Assembly (NCBI GenBank): GCA_021777475.1
Contig: JAJYDM010000009.1
Coordinates: forward strand, 1 to 43,401
Source: Actinomycetes bacterium
GTDB lineage: Bacteria; Actinomycetota; Acidimicrobiia; Acidimicrobiales; Acidimicrobiaceae
Reading direction: 5' to 3'
Length of the DNA stretch: 43,401 bases
Shown: positions 1-6,714 of the stretch, one piece after another
Numbering within the stretch: position 1 is the stretch's first letter
How the letters are laid out: each line of letters opens with the position of its first letter
The notes under the pieces: generated by a model
Seen by the model: only the letters and a program-made list of their open reading frames with translations
What the model was told of the DNA's origin: nothing
Database searches by the model: none
Translations under genes and position numbers: made by a program

Positions 1-719
1 CTGTCAGGATGGAACTGAGAAGTCTCTTTGTTGAAGGCGAGCGGGACCTCGAATATGCCGATGAGTCCCCCACGGTTTGGTTGGTGGTTGGGGTGAACGG
101 CGTTGGCAAGACCACCTCTATTGGGAAACTCTCCGCAATGGTGGCCGCTGACGGTAAAAAGGTGGTACTTGCGGCTGGAGATACATTCCGAGCTGCGGCA
201 GCAGATCAGCTTCAAATGTGGGCAGAGAGAACCGGGGCTGACATAGTCCGTTCAGTCCCTGGGGCGGATCCGTCCTCAGTGGTGTATGACTCGATTCAAA
301 AGGCCGCGGCTCGCGGATTCGACATGGTGATCGCAGATACTGCTGGGAGACTTCACACAAAGTCGAATCTCATGGATGAATTGAGAAAGCTTAGGCGTAC
401 GGCGGAAAAGGAGCCTGCTCATTTGATGGAGGTGCTCTTGGTGCTGGACGCCACCACCGGGCAGAATGGTTTGGTGCAGGCCAGAGAGTTTGCAAAGGCG
501 GCACAGATAACAGGGGTGATTCTCACGAAGCTCGATGGTTCTGCAAAAGGGGGTATTGCTCTGGCCGCTGAGGCCGAATTGGGAGTGCCGATCAAGCTTG
601 TGGGTATTGGCGAGAAGGTGAATGATCTAATTGTCTTTTCTCCGGACGAATTCCTGGATGCACTACTGGAGGTTGAACCTCAATATGGATTGTCAAATGA
701 AGACCTGGGTGCAAGCTAA
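1..719 (+). CDS. ftsY: Signal recognition particle receptor FtsY, C-terminal part (5' end outside window)
   Basis: FtsY is the SRP receptor GTPase that docks ribosome-nascent chain-SRP complexes at the membrane. The visible 236+ residues are the end of the N domain and the G domain: P-loop GVNGVGKTT, DTFRAAAADQL, DTAGRLH, TKLDGSAKGG and the closing GIGEKVNDL segment. The reading frame is open to the left edge, so the ATG at 9 is probably an internal methionine and the acidic N-terminal region lies outside the window. The stop codon TAA overlaps the ATG of ffh by one base, so both halves of the targeting GTPase pair are probably co-translated. Identification is secure; the true start cannot be seen. 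Confidence 0.97.
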   Translation, partial: VRMELRSLFVEGERDLEYADESPTVWLVVGVNGVGKTTSIGKLSAMVAADGKKVVLAAGDTFRAAAADQLQMWAERTGADIVRSVPGADPSSVVYDSIQKAAARGFDMVIADTAGRLHTKSNLMDELRKLRRTAEKEPAHLMEVLLVLDATTGQNGLVQAREFAKAAQITGVILTKLDGSAKGGIALAAEAELGVPIKLVGIGEKVNDLIVFSPDEFLDALLEVEPQYGLSNEDLGAS

Positions 720-2062
720 TGTTCGATAACCTCACTGACCGCTTTGAAGAAATATTCTCTCGCATACGTGGCAAGGGACGGCTTAGCGAAGCTGAAGTTG
801 ACGCGGTCCTGCGTGAAATCAGGGCGGCTCTGATCGAAGCCGATGTCAACGTTGGCGTCGTTCGGTTATTTGTTGAGCGCGTGAGGGCCAATACTGTAGG
901 CGAGGAACTCCAGCGGAGTCTTTCGCCGGCTCAGCACGTCATAAAGATGGTCAATGCCGAGCTCACAAACGCGCTCGGTGGCGACAGTCTGAAGATAATG
1001 TACGCCAGTAGGCCGCCGACCGTGGTGCTGATGGCGGGACTTCAAGGCGTTGGCAAGACCACCGCTGCCGCGAAGCTTGCACTTTGGTTTCGTCACCAAG
1101 GTAGGAGTCCATTGTTGGCTGGTGCCGACCTCCAACGGCCAGCAGCCGTGGAACAGCTCAAGGTTCTCGGGGGACAGGCAAATGTACCTGTGTTCTCAGT
1201 AGAGGGCGATCCGGTGAAAACGGCGGCGGCCGGTGTCGAGGAGGCCCGACGGATTGGGCGCGACGTAGTGATCGTCGACACTGCCGGACGATTATCAATC
1301 GATGAGAAGCTGATGGATGAGGTCCGGAGGATTTCAGGTTCGATCTCGCCAAACTACACATTTCTAGTGATCGATGCGATGGTAGGTCAGGACGCAGTCA
1401 ACTCCGCCAAAGTCTTCAATGAAGCTCTATCCTTGGATGGGATTATTCTCACAAAGCTTGATGGTGATGCGCGTGGAGGGGCCGCTCTGTCTGTACGTCA
1501 GGTGGTTGGCAAGCCGATCGGCTTCGTGTCGACCGGCGAGAAGCTTGCAGATTTCGATCTCTTCTATCCGGATCGTATGGCTAACCGAATTCTAGGGATG
1601 GGTGATGTTCTGACTCTAATTGAACAGGCGGAAAGGACCCTAGACAAGGAGATAACCGAAAGAGGAGCCAAGAAGCTCAAGGGTGGCAAGTTCGATCTCG
1701 AGGATTTTTTGGAGCAGATGCAGCAGGTCAAAAAGATGGGTCCCTTAAAAGGCGTTCTCTCTATGCTCCCTGGAGTGCCGAAGGAGATTCGAGATGCCGA
1801 CATAAATGAAGGGGAACTGGTCAAGGTTGAGGCTATCATCTCGTCGATGACAAGAGCAGAGAGAAACAACCCTGACATGATTGACAGTTCCAGGCGTCTT
1901 AGGATTGCCAAGGGTGCTGGGACCACGACCGCCGCAGTCGGGACGCTGTTGAAGCAGTTCAAGGATATGCAGAAGATGATGCGGTCGATGGGCATGGGTG
2001 GTCCGTCTGCAACAAAAAAATCCCCAAATCGGCCGATCAGTAAGAAGAAGAAGCGTCGTTAG
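719..2062 (+). CDS. ffh: Signal recognition particle protein Ffh (SRP54)
   Basis: Ffh is the GTPase protein of SRP; it binds 4.5S RNA and hydrophobic signal sequences and hands them to FtsY. The 447-residue length is normal. N domain residues about 1-90; G domain with GLQGVGKTTAAAKLA near residue 107, DLQRPAAVEQL, DTAGRLSIDE and TKLDGDARGG; Met-rich M domain from about 325 (the FLEQMQQVKKMG and MIDSSRRLRIAKGAG segments) and a basic Lys/Arg tail. It starts on an ATG whose A is the last base of the ftsY stop codon. It is followed by a 157-bp gap before rpsP that contains promoter-like sequence, so the ribosomal block downstream may be transcribed on its own. Confidence 0.98.
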   Translation: MFDNLTDRFEEIFSRIRGKGRLSEAEVDAVLREIRAALIEADVNVGVVRLFVERVRANTVGEELQRSLSPAQHVIKMVNAELTNALGGDSLKIMYASRPPTVVLMAGLQGVGKTTAAAKLALWFRHQGRSPLLAGADLQRPAAVEQLKVLGGQANVPVFSVEGDPVKTAAAGVEEARRIGRDVVIVDTAGRLSIDEKLMDEVRRISGSISPNYTFLVIDAMVGQDAVNSAKVFNEALSLDGIILTKLDGDARGGAALSVRQVVGKPIGFVSTGEKLADFDLFYPDRMANRILGMGDVLTLIEQAERTLDKEITERGAKKLKGGKFDLEDFLEQMQQVKKMGPLKGVLSMLPGVPKEIRDADINEGELVKVEAIISSMTRAERNNPDMIDSSRRLRIAKGAGTTTAAVGTLLKQFKDMQKMMRSMGMGGPSATKKSPNRPISKKKKRR

Positions 2063-2090
2063 CCTAAACTGGCGGTTAGACGGTCCCTAG

Positions 2091-2136
2091 TTGACAGGCG
2101 GGCGGTGCAGTAATCTGGGGGGAAAGACCTTAGACT
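2091..2136 (+). promoter_or_regulatory. Candidate promoter region upstream of rpsP
   Basis: The ffh-rpsP gap holds TTGACA at 2091-2096, TAATCT at 2111-2116 (only 14 bp away, short for a sigma-A pair) and TAGACT at 2131-2136. The last hexamer also occurs at -10-like positions before rnpB and the GtrA gene in this window. I see no single -35/-10 pair with ideal spacing, so the exact promoter is unresolved. Confidence 0.35.
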
Positions 2137-2222
2137 ATAGCGGCTGATGACTGATGCCGATTTTAGAGGTTCACTGTAATGGTTTCAGTCCGATTGGTTT
2201 TGGGAAAAATAAGGAGTAGTTG

Positions 2223-2489
2223 GTGGCGGTTAAGCTACGTTTAGTTCGAATGGGAAAGAAGAAGCAGCCTACGTATCGAATCATTGCTGCAGATTCCCGT
2301 TCGCCAAGGGATGGTCGGTTTATCGAGATTTTGGGACATTATGATCCCAAGCTGGAACAGTCAAAAATTGTGATAAACAATGAGGCTGCAATAAAGTGGT
2401 TGCGCCAGGGTGCCCAGCCCACCGAGACTGTTGGCAAGCTACTGAAAATATCTGGTGCCTGGGATGAGTTCCAGGCAAAGGCTGAGTAA
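2223..2489 (+). CDS. rpsP: 30S ribosomal protein S16
   Basis: S16 is a small primary binding protein of the 30S body. The 88-residue product reads [19 protein letters not shown] and then [12 protein letters not shown] and GHYDP, the family hallmarks. I chose GTG at 2223, not TTG at 2220, because it gives the conserved MAVKLRL start and sits 6 bases after AAGGAG at 2211-2216. It opens the classic rpsP-khpA-rimM-trmD-rplS order, so expression is probably as one translation-related operon. Confidence 0.97.
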   Translation: MAVKLRLVRMGKKKQPTYRIIAADSRSPRDGRFIEILGHYDPKLEQSKIVINNEAAIKWLRQGAQPTETVGKLLKISGAWDEFQAKAE

Positions 2490-2493
2490 TCAC

Positions 2494-2787
2494 GTGAGCA
2501 CAACAGAGCCGTTAGATCATAAAGAATCCGATGAGACCGAGGAAGAACTTGCTGTCTCAGTTCTGAGGTATCTGGCTTCACAGGTGGTGGACGACCCCAA
2601 TGCCATCAACATCAAGCGCGAGATCTCAGATGATGGGAAATTGCATCTTACATTGCAGGTGGCCGATGATGATATGGGCAAGGTCATTGGCCGCAAAGGA
2701 AGAGTTGCCTATTCTATCAGGACGATCGTGCGGGCGGCAGGTGCCCGTGAAGGTCTGGATGCCTCAGTGGAAATCGTAGAGCGATAA
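2494..2787 (+). CDS. khpA: KH-domain RNA-binding protein (KhpA / YlqC family)
   Basis: A 97-residue single KH-domain protein. The RNA-binding loop is visible as GKVIGRKGRVAYSIRTIV (GxxG = GRKG), preceded by an acidic leader (KESDETEEELAV). In Firmicutes and Actinobacteria this gene always sits between rpsP and rimM; KhpA with KhpB binds RNA and influences cell envelope growth. GTG at 2494, four bases after the rpsP stop, gives a normal-sized protein; an in-frame ATG at 2455 would run 35 bp into rpsP and is less likely. The role here rests on family and position. Confidence 0.92.
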   Translation: MSTTEPLDHKESDETEEELAVSVLRYLASQVVDDPNAINIKREISDDGKLHLTLQVADDDMGKVIGRKGRVAYSIRTIVRAAGAREGLDASVEIVER

Positions 2788-2803
2788 GGACTTTAGTTTC
2801 ATC

Positions 2804-3292
2804 GTGGCCGAAAAAACTCTGGAAGTCGGCTATGTAGTTAAGGCGCATGGCCTAAAGGGCGAAGTGATCGTTGCCTTGACCACCAACAGGTCTGAAAGGG
2901 TTGAACCAGGTTCCACGCTACGCTGCTCCGGCAAGGATTTAAAGATTATCTCATCGTCGGCACACCAGGGTAGATGGATTGTCCGTTTTGAAGGTGTCGA
3001 CGATCGCAATCAGGCGGAGGCACTGAGGGGCATGGTGATGTCAGCATCGCCTATTCTTGATGAGAATGAAATCTGGGTCGATGAGATCGTGGGTCTGCCG
3101 GTGTTCGATCAGGCAGGAAACAAGCTGGGCGTAGTTGACGCCCTTCAAGCAAACCCAGCGTCAGATCTACTGGTGCTCGATTCAGGGGTACTCATTCCGC
3201 TTGTGTTTGTTGTTGAGGGTGAGCTTGCCTATCGCCGATGCGGCGCGATTCACGTCAGTATCCCTGACGGGCTTCTTGAGAGCGAGTTATAG
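2804..3292 (+). CDS. rimM: Ribosome maturation factor RimM
   Basis: RimM assists 16S rRNA processing and assembly of the 30S head, and binds S19. The product is 162 residues with an N-terminal beta-barrel (VGYVVKAHGLKGEVIV), GRWIVRFEGVDDRNQAEALRG, and a C-terminal PRC-barrel (DEIVGLPVFDQAGNKLGVV, then a PASDLLVL segment). GTG start at 2804. The stop codon TAG (3290-3292) is followed directly by the trmD ATG, consistent with translational coupling. Confidence 0.96.
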   Translation: MAEKTLEVGYVVKAHGLKGEVIVALTTNRSERVEPGSTLRCSGKDLKIISSSAHQGRWIVRFEGVDDRNQAEALRGMVMSASPILDENEIWVDEIVGLPVFDQAGNKLGVVDALQANPASDLLVLDSGVLIPLVFVVEGELAYRRCGAIHVSIPDGLLESEL

Positions 3293-4030
3293 ATGCGGAT
3301 TGGCGTCGTATCGCTCTTTCCTGAGGTGATCGAATCCTACCTTTCAGTCTCCTTGCTTTCAAAGGCTCGCGAGCGGGGGGTTTTCAGCGTCGAGGTCTAT
3401 GACCCAAGGTCATATGCCACTGATCCGCACAAGACAGTTGACGACGCGCCATTTGGCGGAGGACCAGGCATGGTTGTGAAGTGTCAGCCGGTCTTTGATC
3501 TGATCGACGACCGTAAGCCTCCTAAACCGATGATCGTGCTGTCTCCCGGGGGCCGGGTGTTCAACCAGGCGGTTGCCATGGAGCTCAGCATAGGTGAAGG
3601 TTTTACACTCCTTTGCGGGCGTTACGAGGGGTTCGACCAGAGAATTGTTGATCATTTTGCTGACCTTGAGCTGTCTGTCGGAGATTATGTGCTTGCTGGA
3701 GGGGAGCTTGCAGCGCTTACGGTTATTGAAACCACAGTTCGCCTTCTCAAGGGAGTGCTCGGCAACGAGGAATCTCCAGTGGAGGAGAGCTTCACGGGCG
3801 GACTTCTGGAGTATCCCCACTACACTAGACCGGCTAGCTTTAAGGGCTTGGAGGTTCCAGAAGTGTTGCTTTCCGGTAACCATGCGCTGATTGCCGAGTG
3901 GCGCAAAGCGGCCGCTCTTTTTAGAACTCTGACCCACAGGCCTGATTTGATCAACGTTCGTGGCGGTCTGAGCAAAGAGGATGAGCGGATTCTTGCAAAG
4001 CACGGTTATTCTTATAAAGTCTCTGAATAA
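3293..4030 (+). CDS. trmD: tRNA (guanine-N1)-methyltransferase TrmD
   Basis: TrmD makes m1G37 in tRNAs reading CNN codons and prevents frameshifting. The product is 245 residues. The SPOUT-family knot is seen in LSPGGRVFNQ, LLCGRYEGFDQRI and VGDYVLAGGE, and the DDAPFGGGPGM loop of the SAM-binding region is intact. The C-terminal domain has LLEYPHYTRP and LSGNHALIAEWR. It sits between rimM and rplS as in most bacteria, with 21 bp before rplS. Confidence 0.98.
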   Translation: MRIGVVSLFPEVIESYLSVSLLSKARERGVFSVEVYDPRSYATDPHKTVDDAPFGGGPGMVVKCQPVFDLIDDRKPPKPMIVLSPGGRVFNQAVAMELSIGEGFTLLCGRYEGFDQRIVDHFADLELSVGDYVLAGGELAALTVIETTVRLLKGVLGNEESPVEESFTGGLLEYPHYTRPASFKGLEVPEVLLSGNHALIAEWRKAAALFRTLTHRPDLINVRGGLSKEDERILAKHGYSYKVSE

Positions 4031-4051
4031 TTTTTAGGAGTTCCAGATACG

Positions 4052-4393
4052 ATGAAGCCAACCGACCTAGTTGACAGGGACAGTCTCCGCGAAGACGTAC
4101 CCACTTTTGGACCCGGTGACACTCTCAAGGTGCACGTTAGGGTGGTAGAAGGCACCAGAGAAAGAGTGCAGATCTTTCAGGGTGTAGTTATCCGGAAATC
4201 CGGGCCTGGACTTCAGGAAACCTTTACGGTTCGTAAGGTTTCCTTCGGAGTTGGGGTTGAGAGGATCTTTCCTGTTCACTCTCCGATTATTGCGAAACTC
4301 GAAGTTGTCTCTAGGGGTGACGTTCGAAGGGCAAAACTTTACTATTTGAGAGATCGGGTCGGAAAGGCCGCGAAGATCAAAGAAAAGCGCTAA
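4052..4393 (+). CDS. rplS: 50S ribosomal protein L19
   Basis: L19 sits at the 30S-50S interface. The 113-residue product shows [57 protein letters not shown] and the basic end [18 protein letters not shown], all family landmarks. It ends the rpsP operon and is followed by an inverted repeat at 4426-4459. Confidence 0.98.
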   Translation: MKPTDLVDRDSLREDVPTFGPGDTLKVHVRVVEGTRERVQIFQGVVIRKSGPGLQETFTVRKVSFGVGVERIFPVHSPIIAKLEVVSRGDVRRAKLYYLRDRVGKAAKIKEKR

Positions 4394-4425
4394 GAATTAT
4401 TTAGTGGTTGTTTACGTTTTTTCAG

Positions 4426-4459
4426 ATGGAGTGGCTTCGGTGATCTCTGGCCACTCCAT
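4426..4459 (+). terminator. Stem-loop after rplS, possible terminator or attenuator
   Basis: A perfect 10-bp inverted repeat (ATGGAGTGGC at 4426-4435, GCCACTCCAT at 4450-4459) with a 14-nt loop follows rplS by 32 bp. There is no clear T-run after it, so full termination is uncertain; partial termination before the DUF2469 gene is plausible. Confidence 0.5.
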
Positions 4460-4486
4460 TGTTCATTTAAAGGTTGGAGAGTACCT

Positions 4487-4783
4487 ATGAGCTCAGAAGA
4501 TCTTGAAAATTATGAAACCGAAATTGAACTCGCGCTTTATCAAGAGTATCGTGCGGTTCTTCCCATGTTTCAGTATGCCGTTGAAACGGAACGAAGGTTC
4601 TACCTAACCAACGAGGTCAAGATAACTCCGCTTGGTGAAGGTGACAGGTCTTATTTTCAGGTCGAGTTGAAAGACGCTTGGGTGTGGGACATGTACAGGC
4701 CGGTTCGCTTTGTTGACAATGTCAAGGTCGTGACGTTTAGAGATGTCAATATAGAGAAGCTTCCTGAGCATCAAGAGATCTAA
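4487..4783 (+). CDS. DUF2469 family protein (actinobacterial, Rv2901c-like)
   Basis: A 98-residue protein of unknown function that matches the actinobacterial DUF2469 family: MSSEDLENYETEIELALYQEY, YAVETERRFYLTNEV, DAWVWDMYRPVRFV and VVTFRDVNIEKL closely follow the pattern of M. tuberculosis Rv2901c. In mycobacteria this gene lies a few genes from rplS, with lepB and rnhB between; here those two are absent from the interval. Clean ATG with GGAGAG ten bases upstream. No catalytic motif is visible; the even spread of conserved aromatic and acidic residues suggests a small binding protein. Confidence 0.93.
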   Translation: MSSEDLENYETEIELALYQEYRAVLPMFQYAVETERRFYLTNEVKITPLGEGDRSYFQVELKDAWVWDMYRPVRFVDNVKVVTFRDVNIEKLPEHQEI

Positions 4784-4790
4784 TCTTGAC

Positions 4791-4805
4791 CCAGACTAAG
4801 TCTGG
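4791..4805 (+). terminator. Short palindrome after the DUF2469 gene
   Basis: CCAGACTAAGTCTGG folds as a 6-bp stem with a TAA loop, eight bases past the stop codon. It has no T-tail. It may mark the end of the ribosomal transcript, but it is short. Confidence 0.3.
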
Positions 4806-4922
4806 TGGTATGTGCTTGATCTGAGATCAGGCTAATGGTGAGGATTCGTCTGTGAACTTCGGCGATTCATCACGCCGTCTTTTCTGAGCCAATATGTTCC
4901 TGGATCTGAGTGTCGGCCAGAC

Positions 4923-5258
4923 TCAGCGCAGCTTCTTTTTGCCGTTCTTTTTATCGGGCAGGACTCTGTTTTGGCGTCTGACCCAACAGTAGGTATGCCA
5001 ATGACGGCGAAGATCAAGAGCGTAGTGTGGTACCACCACAACATGCGAAGTACCCTTTTCAATTACGTCATTGCACTCTGGACATATGTAAGGCTTTGTG
5101 GCTTGATATCCTTGTATTGCTCGCAGTGAGGCCTCATAACCTGTCAGAGGGTCGATGATGGAGTCGTCAGGTGTGAAGCTGTTTCGGTCATCTGACTTGG
5201 GTAGCAGATCGTGAGTGCTGTTTGCCTTTGCGTGTTTGCGTTTGTGACGTTTTTTCAC
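4923..5258 (-). CDS. Small zinc-binding protein of an actinobacterial family (often labelled ATP/GTP-binding protein)
   Basis: A basic protein of about 111 residues. The core is a probable zinc site: YICPECNDVIEKGTSHVVVV (CxxC), then LRRHWHTYCW (HxxxC). This resembles a small family in Streptomyces and relatives that carries the generic label ATP/GTP-binding protein, although no P-loop is visible here. Both ends are Lys/Arg-rich (VKKRHKRKHAK and KKNGKKKLR), which suggests nucleic-acid contact. I prefer GTG at 5258; an in-frame ATG at 5285 gives nine more residues without a ribosome site. Function unknown. Confidence 0.75.
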   Translation of the reverse strand: MKKRHKRKHAKANSTHDLLPKSDDRNSFTPDDSIIDPLTGYEASLRAIQGYQATKPYICPECNDVIEKGTSHVVVVPHYALDLRRHWHTYCWVRRQNRVLPDKKNGKKKLR

Positions 5259-5661
5259 TGGAATTACCCCACTCGTGCAGCCCATCTGAACTTGGCTTCA
5301 AATTTTTCAATTTTTGGAATAGGTGTTTGGATGCAGGCTTTTGAACAATGCTAGCCTGTGCTTATTTATAAGGGTAATGACTGGGGCCAGGTGACTTCAG
5401 GCGTCCTTGGGCAGAATTGCGGTCACTGAAGTATCGAGTCTTGGCGTTTTCGGTGTGGCTGGGTTCTTGTCTTGGTAAGGATGGAAGCAGTATACGATAG
5501 TGCAGGACAACCTGAAATGTACGGGGTGTCGAGCGTCTTCGTTTGTGGTCTAAATGCTGTTTCACCAGGCAGTGTTCCGGTAAGTGGACCAGTTCTTCTG
5601 CCAAAGTGTAGAGCATTGTTTTGGCGCAGTGTGCGGATCGCTGAGAGTGAATGGAGTCGAT
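5259..5661 (+). other. Gap between the small zinc protein and ppa; probable long ppa leader
   Basis: About 400 bp without a convincing gene. A sigma-A-like pair TTGAAC (5341-5346) / TATTTA (5363-5368), spacing 16, could start a leader of nearly 290 nt before ppa. The leader contains complementary segments, for example ACTTCAG at 5394-5400 with CTGAAGT some 25 nt later, and TTGTC with GACAA flanking about 30 nt. No known riboswitch pattern was recognised. Confidence 0.4.
5341..5368 (+). promoter_or_regulatory. Candidate promoter for ppa
   Basis: TTGAAC at 5341-5346 and TATTTA at 5363-5368 are separated by 16 bp and point toward ppa. The start of transcription would leave a leader of nearly 290 nt. 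Sequence match only. Confidence 0.4.
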
Positions 5662-6150
5662 GTGGGTTTCGAAGTAGTCATTGAGATCCCAAAGGGATCA
5701 AAGAACAAGTATGAAGTCGATCACGATAGTGGGCAGGTTTGGTTGGATCGCACTCTATTTACTCCTATGGGATACCCTACGGATTATGGATACATTGAAG
5801 GGACTTTGGGTGAAGACGGGGATCCCTTGGATGCTCTTGTTCTGCTCGATGTGCCGACATTTCCCGGCTGTCACCTTAAGGCCAGGGCTGTCGGTGCCTT
5901 CATCATGAGCGATGAGGCCGGGCGAGATGTCAAGTTGCTCTGCGTATTGGAAAAAGATCCAAGGTGGTCACATATTCAGAATGTGGACGACGTTCGTGAA
6001 AGCATCAAGGATGAAATCACCCACTTTTTCTCTCATTACAAGGATCTTGAGCCTGGTAAGAGCGTAACTATCGAGGGCTGGAGAGACAAGGCAAGCGCAG
6101 AAAAAGAGTTGGCAGACTCACAGGTTCGTCTTGGTTCCGGCGGTCATTGA
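5662..6150 (+). CDS. ppa: Inorganic pyrophosphatase (family I)
   Basis: Cytoplasmic Mg2+-dependent enzyme that hydrolyses PPi from biosynthetic reactions. The 162-residue length is typical. Landmarks: [28 protein letters not shown], the metal-binding [10 protein letters not shown] signature, KDPRWSHI and [13 protein letters not shown]. The start is set at GTG 5662, five bases after GGAG at 5653-5656, because it gives the conserved MxFxVxIEIPKG opening; longer in-frame starts at 5584 or 5647 add residues not seen in the family. It has its own probable promoter and leader. Confidence 0.96.
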   Translation: MGFEVVIEIPKGSKNKYEVDHDSGQVWLDRTLFTPMGYPTDYGYIEGTLGEDGDPLDALVLLDVPTFPGCHLKARAVGAFIMSDEAGRDVKLLCVLEKDPRWSHIQNVDDVRESIKDEITHFFSHYKDLEPGKSVTIEGWRDKASAEKELADSQVRLGSGGH

Positions 6151-6223
6151 AAGGTTGGGGTGAAGCAGGTTTCCACTAAAAAGAAAAAATGAAGAATTTA
6201 TCCTATCTAAATAGGTGTAAATC

Positions 6224-6598
6224 TTGCCAGTGGCTAAAATGGGTTTAATTGGCGAGAAAGTAGAAATTGAAGTGGAAACTATTCTAACCGAAGATGAGAA
6301 GCTTGAACGTGAGAGGGAGCTCGAGGCCCTAATCGAAATGATCCGTCCCGCCGTCCAGTCCGACGGAGGCGACCTCATGCTTCTCTCCGCAGATGTGGAA
6401 ACGGGTGTGGTCAAGATAATGCTGGTCGGTTCGTGCTCATCGTGTGCGATATCGGAGACAACCTTGAAGGCTGGAATCGAGAGGATTCTTACGGGCAGAC
6501 TTCCTTGGGTGACGAGCGTGGTTGGAGATGTTGACGATTCGATGGAGTTTGAGGACTCGTATGCGATGGGGCGGGGTGGATACGTACCCAAGATCTGA
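6224..6598 (+). CDS. NifU C-terminal domain protein (Nfu-type Fe-S cluster carrier)
   Basis: A 124-residue protein built on the NifU C-terminal domain: IRPAVQSDGGDLMLLSADVE, then GSCSSCAISETTLKAGIERIL. The CxxC pair (CSSC) binds a [4Fe-4S] cluster between two subunits for delivery to apoproteins. The front 35 residues are a charged helix, not an A-type domain, so this is a stand-alone Nfu. The start is uncertain: TTG 6224 follows AGGTG at 6212-6216; GTG 6230 and ATG 6239 are alternatives. No isc/suf genes lie nearby. Possible clients in this window are the Fe-S oxidoreductase at 20125 and other redox proteins, which is inference. Confidence 0.88.
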   Translation: MPVAKMGLIGEKVEIEVETILTEDEKLERERELEALIEMIRPAVQSDGGDLMLLSADVETGVVKIMLVGSCSSCAISETTLKAGIERILTGRLPWVTSVVGDVDDSMEFEDSYAMGRGGYVPKI

Positions 6599-6714
6599 GG
6601 TTTCGATAAGATGCCAGACGATTGTTGAACGGCCATGATTACCGAAATGCCTAGTGAGAGGCTAAAGTCTTAACTGCGAATTGTCGTCTAGGTGTCTGGG
6701 GATCCTAAATCCAT

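Noticed and set aside
3410-4003. 197-codon frame opposite trmD
   Set aside because: Complete overlap with trmD, no recognisable protein character.
5472-5684. 70-codon frame upstream of ppa
   Set aside because: It runs into ppa in another frame and has no family features; a leader is more likely.
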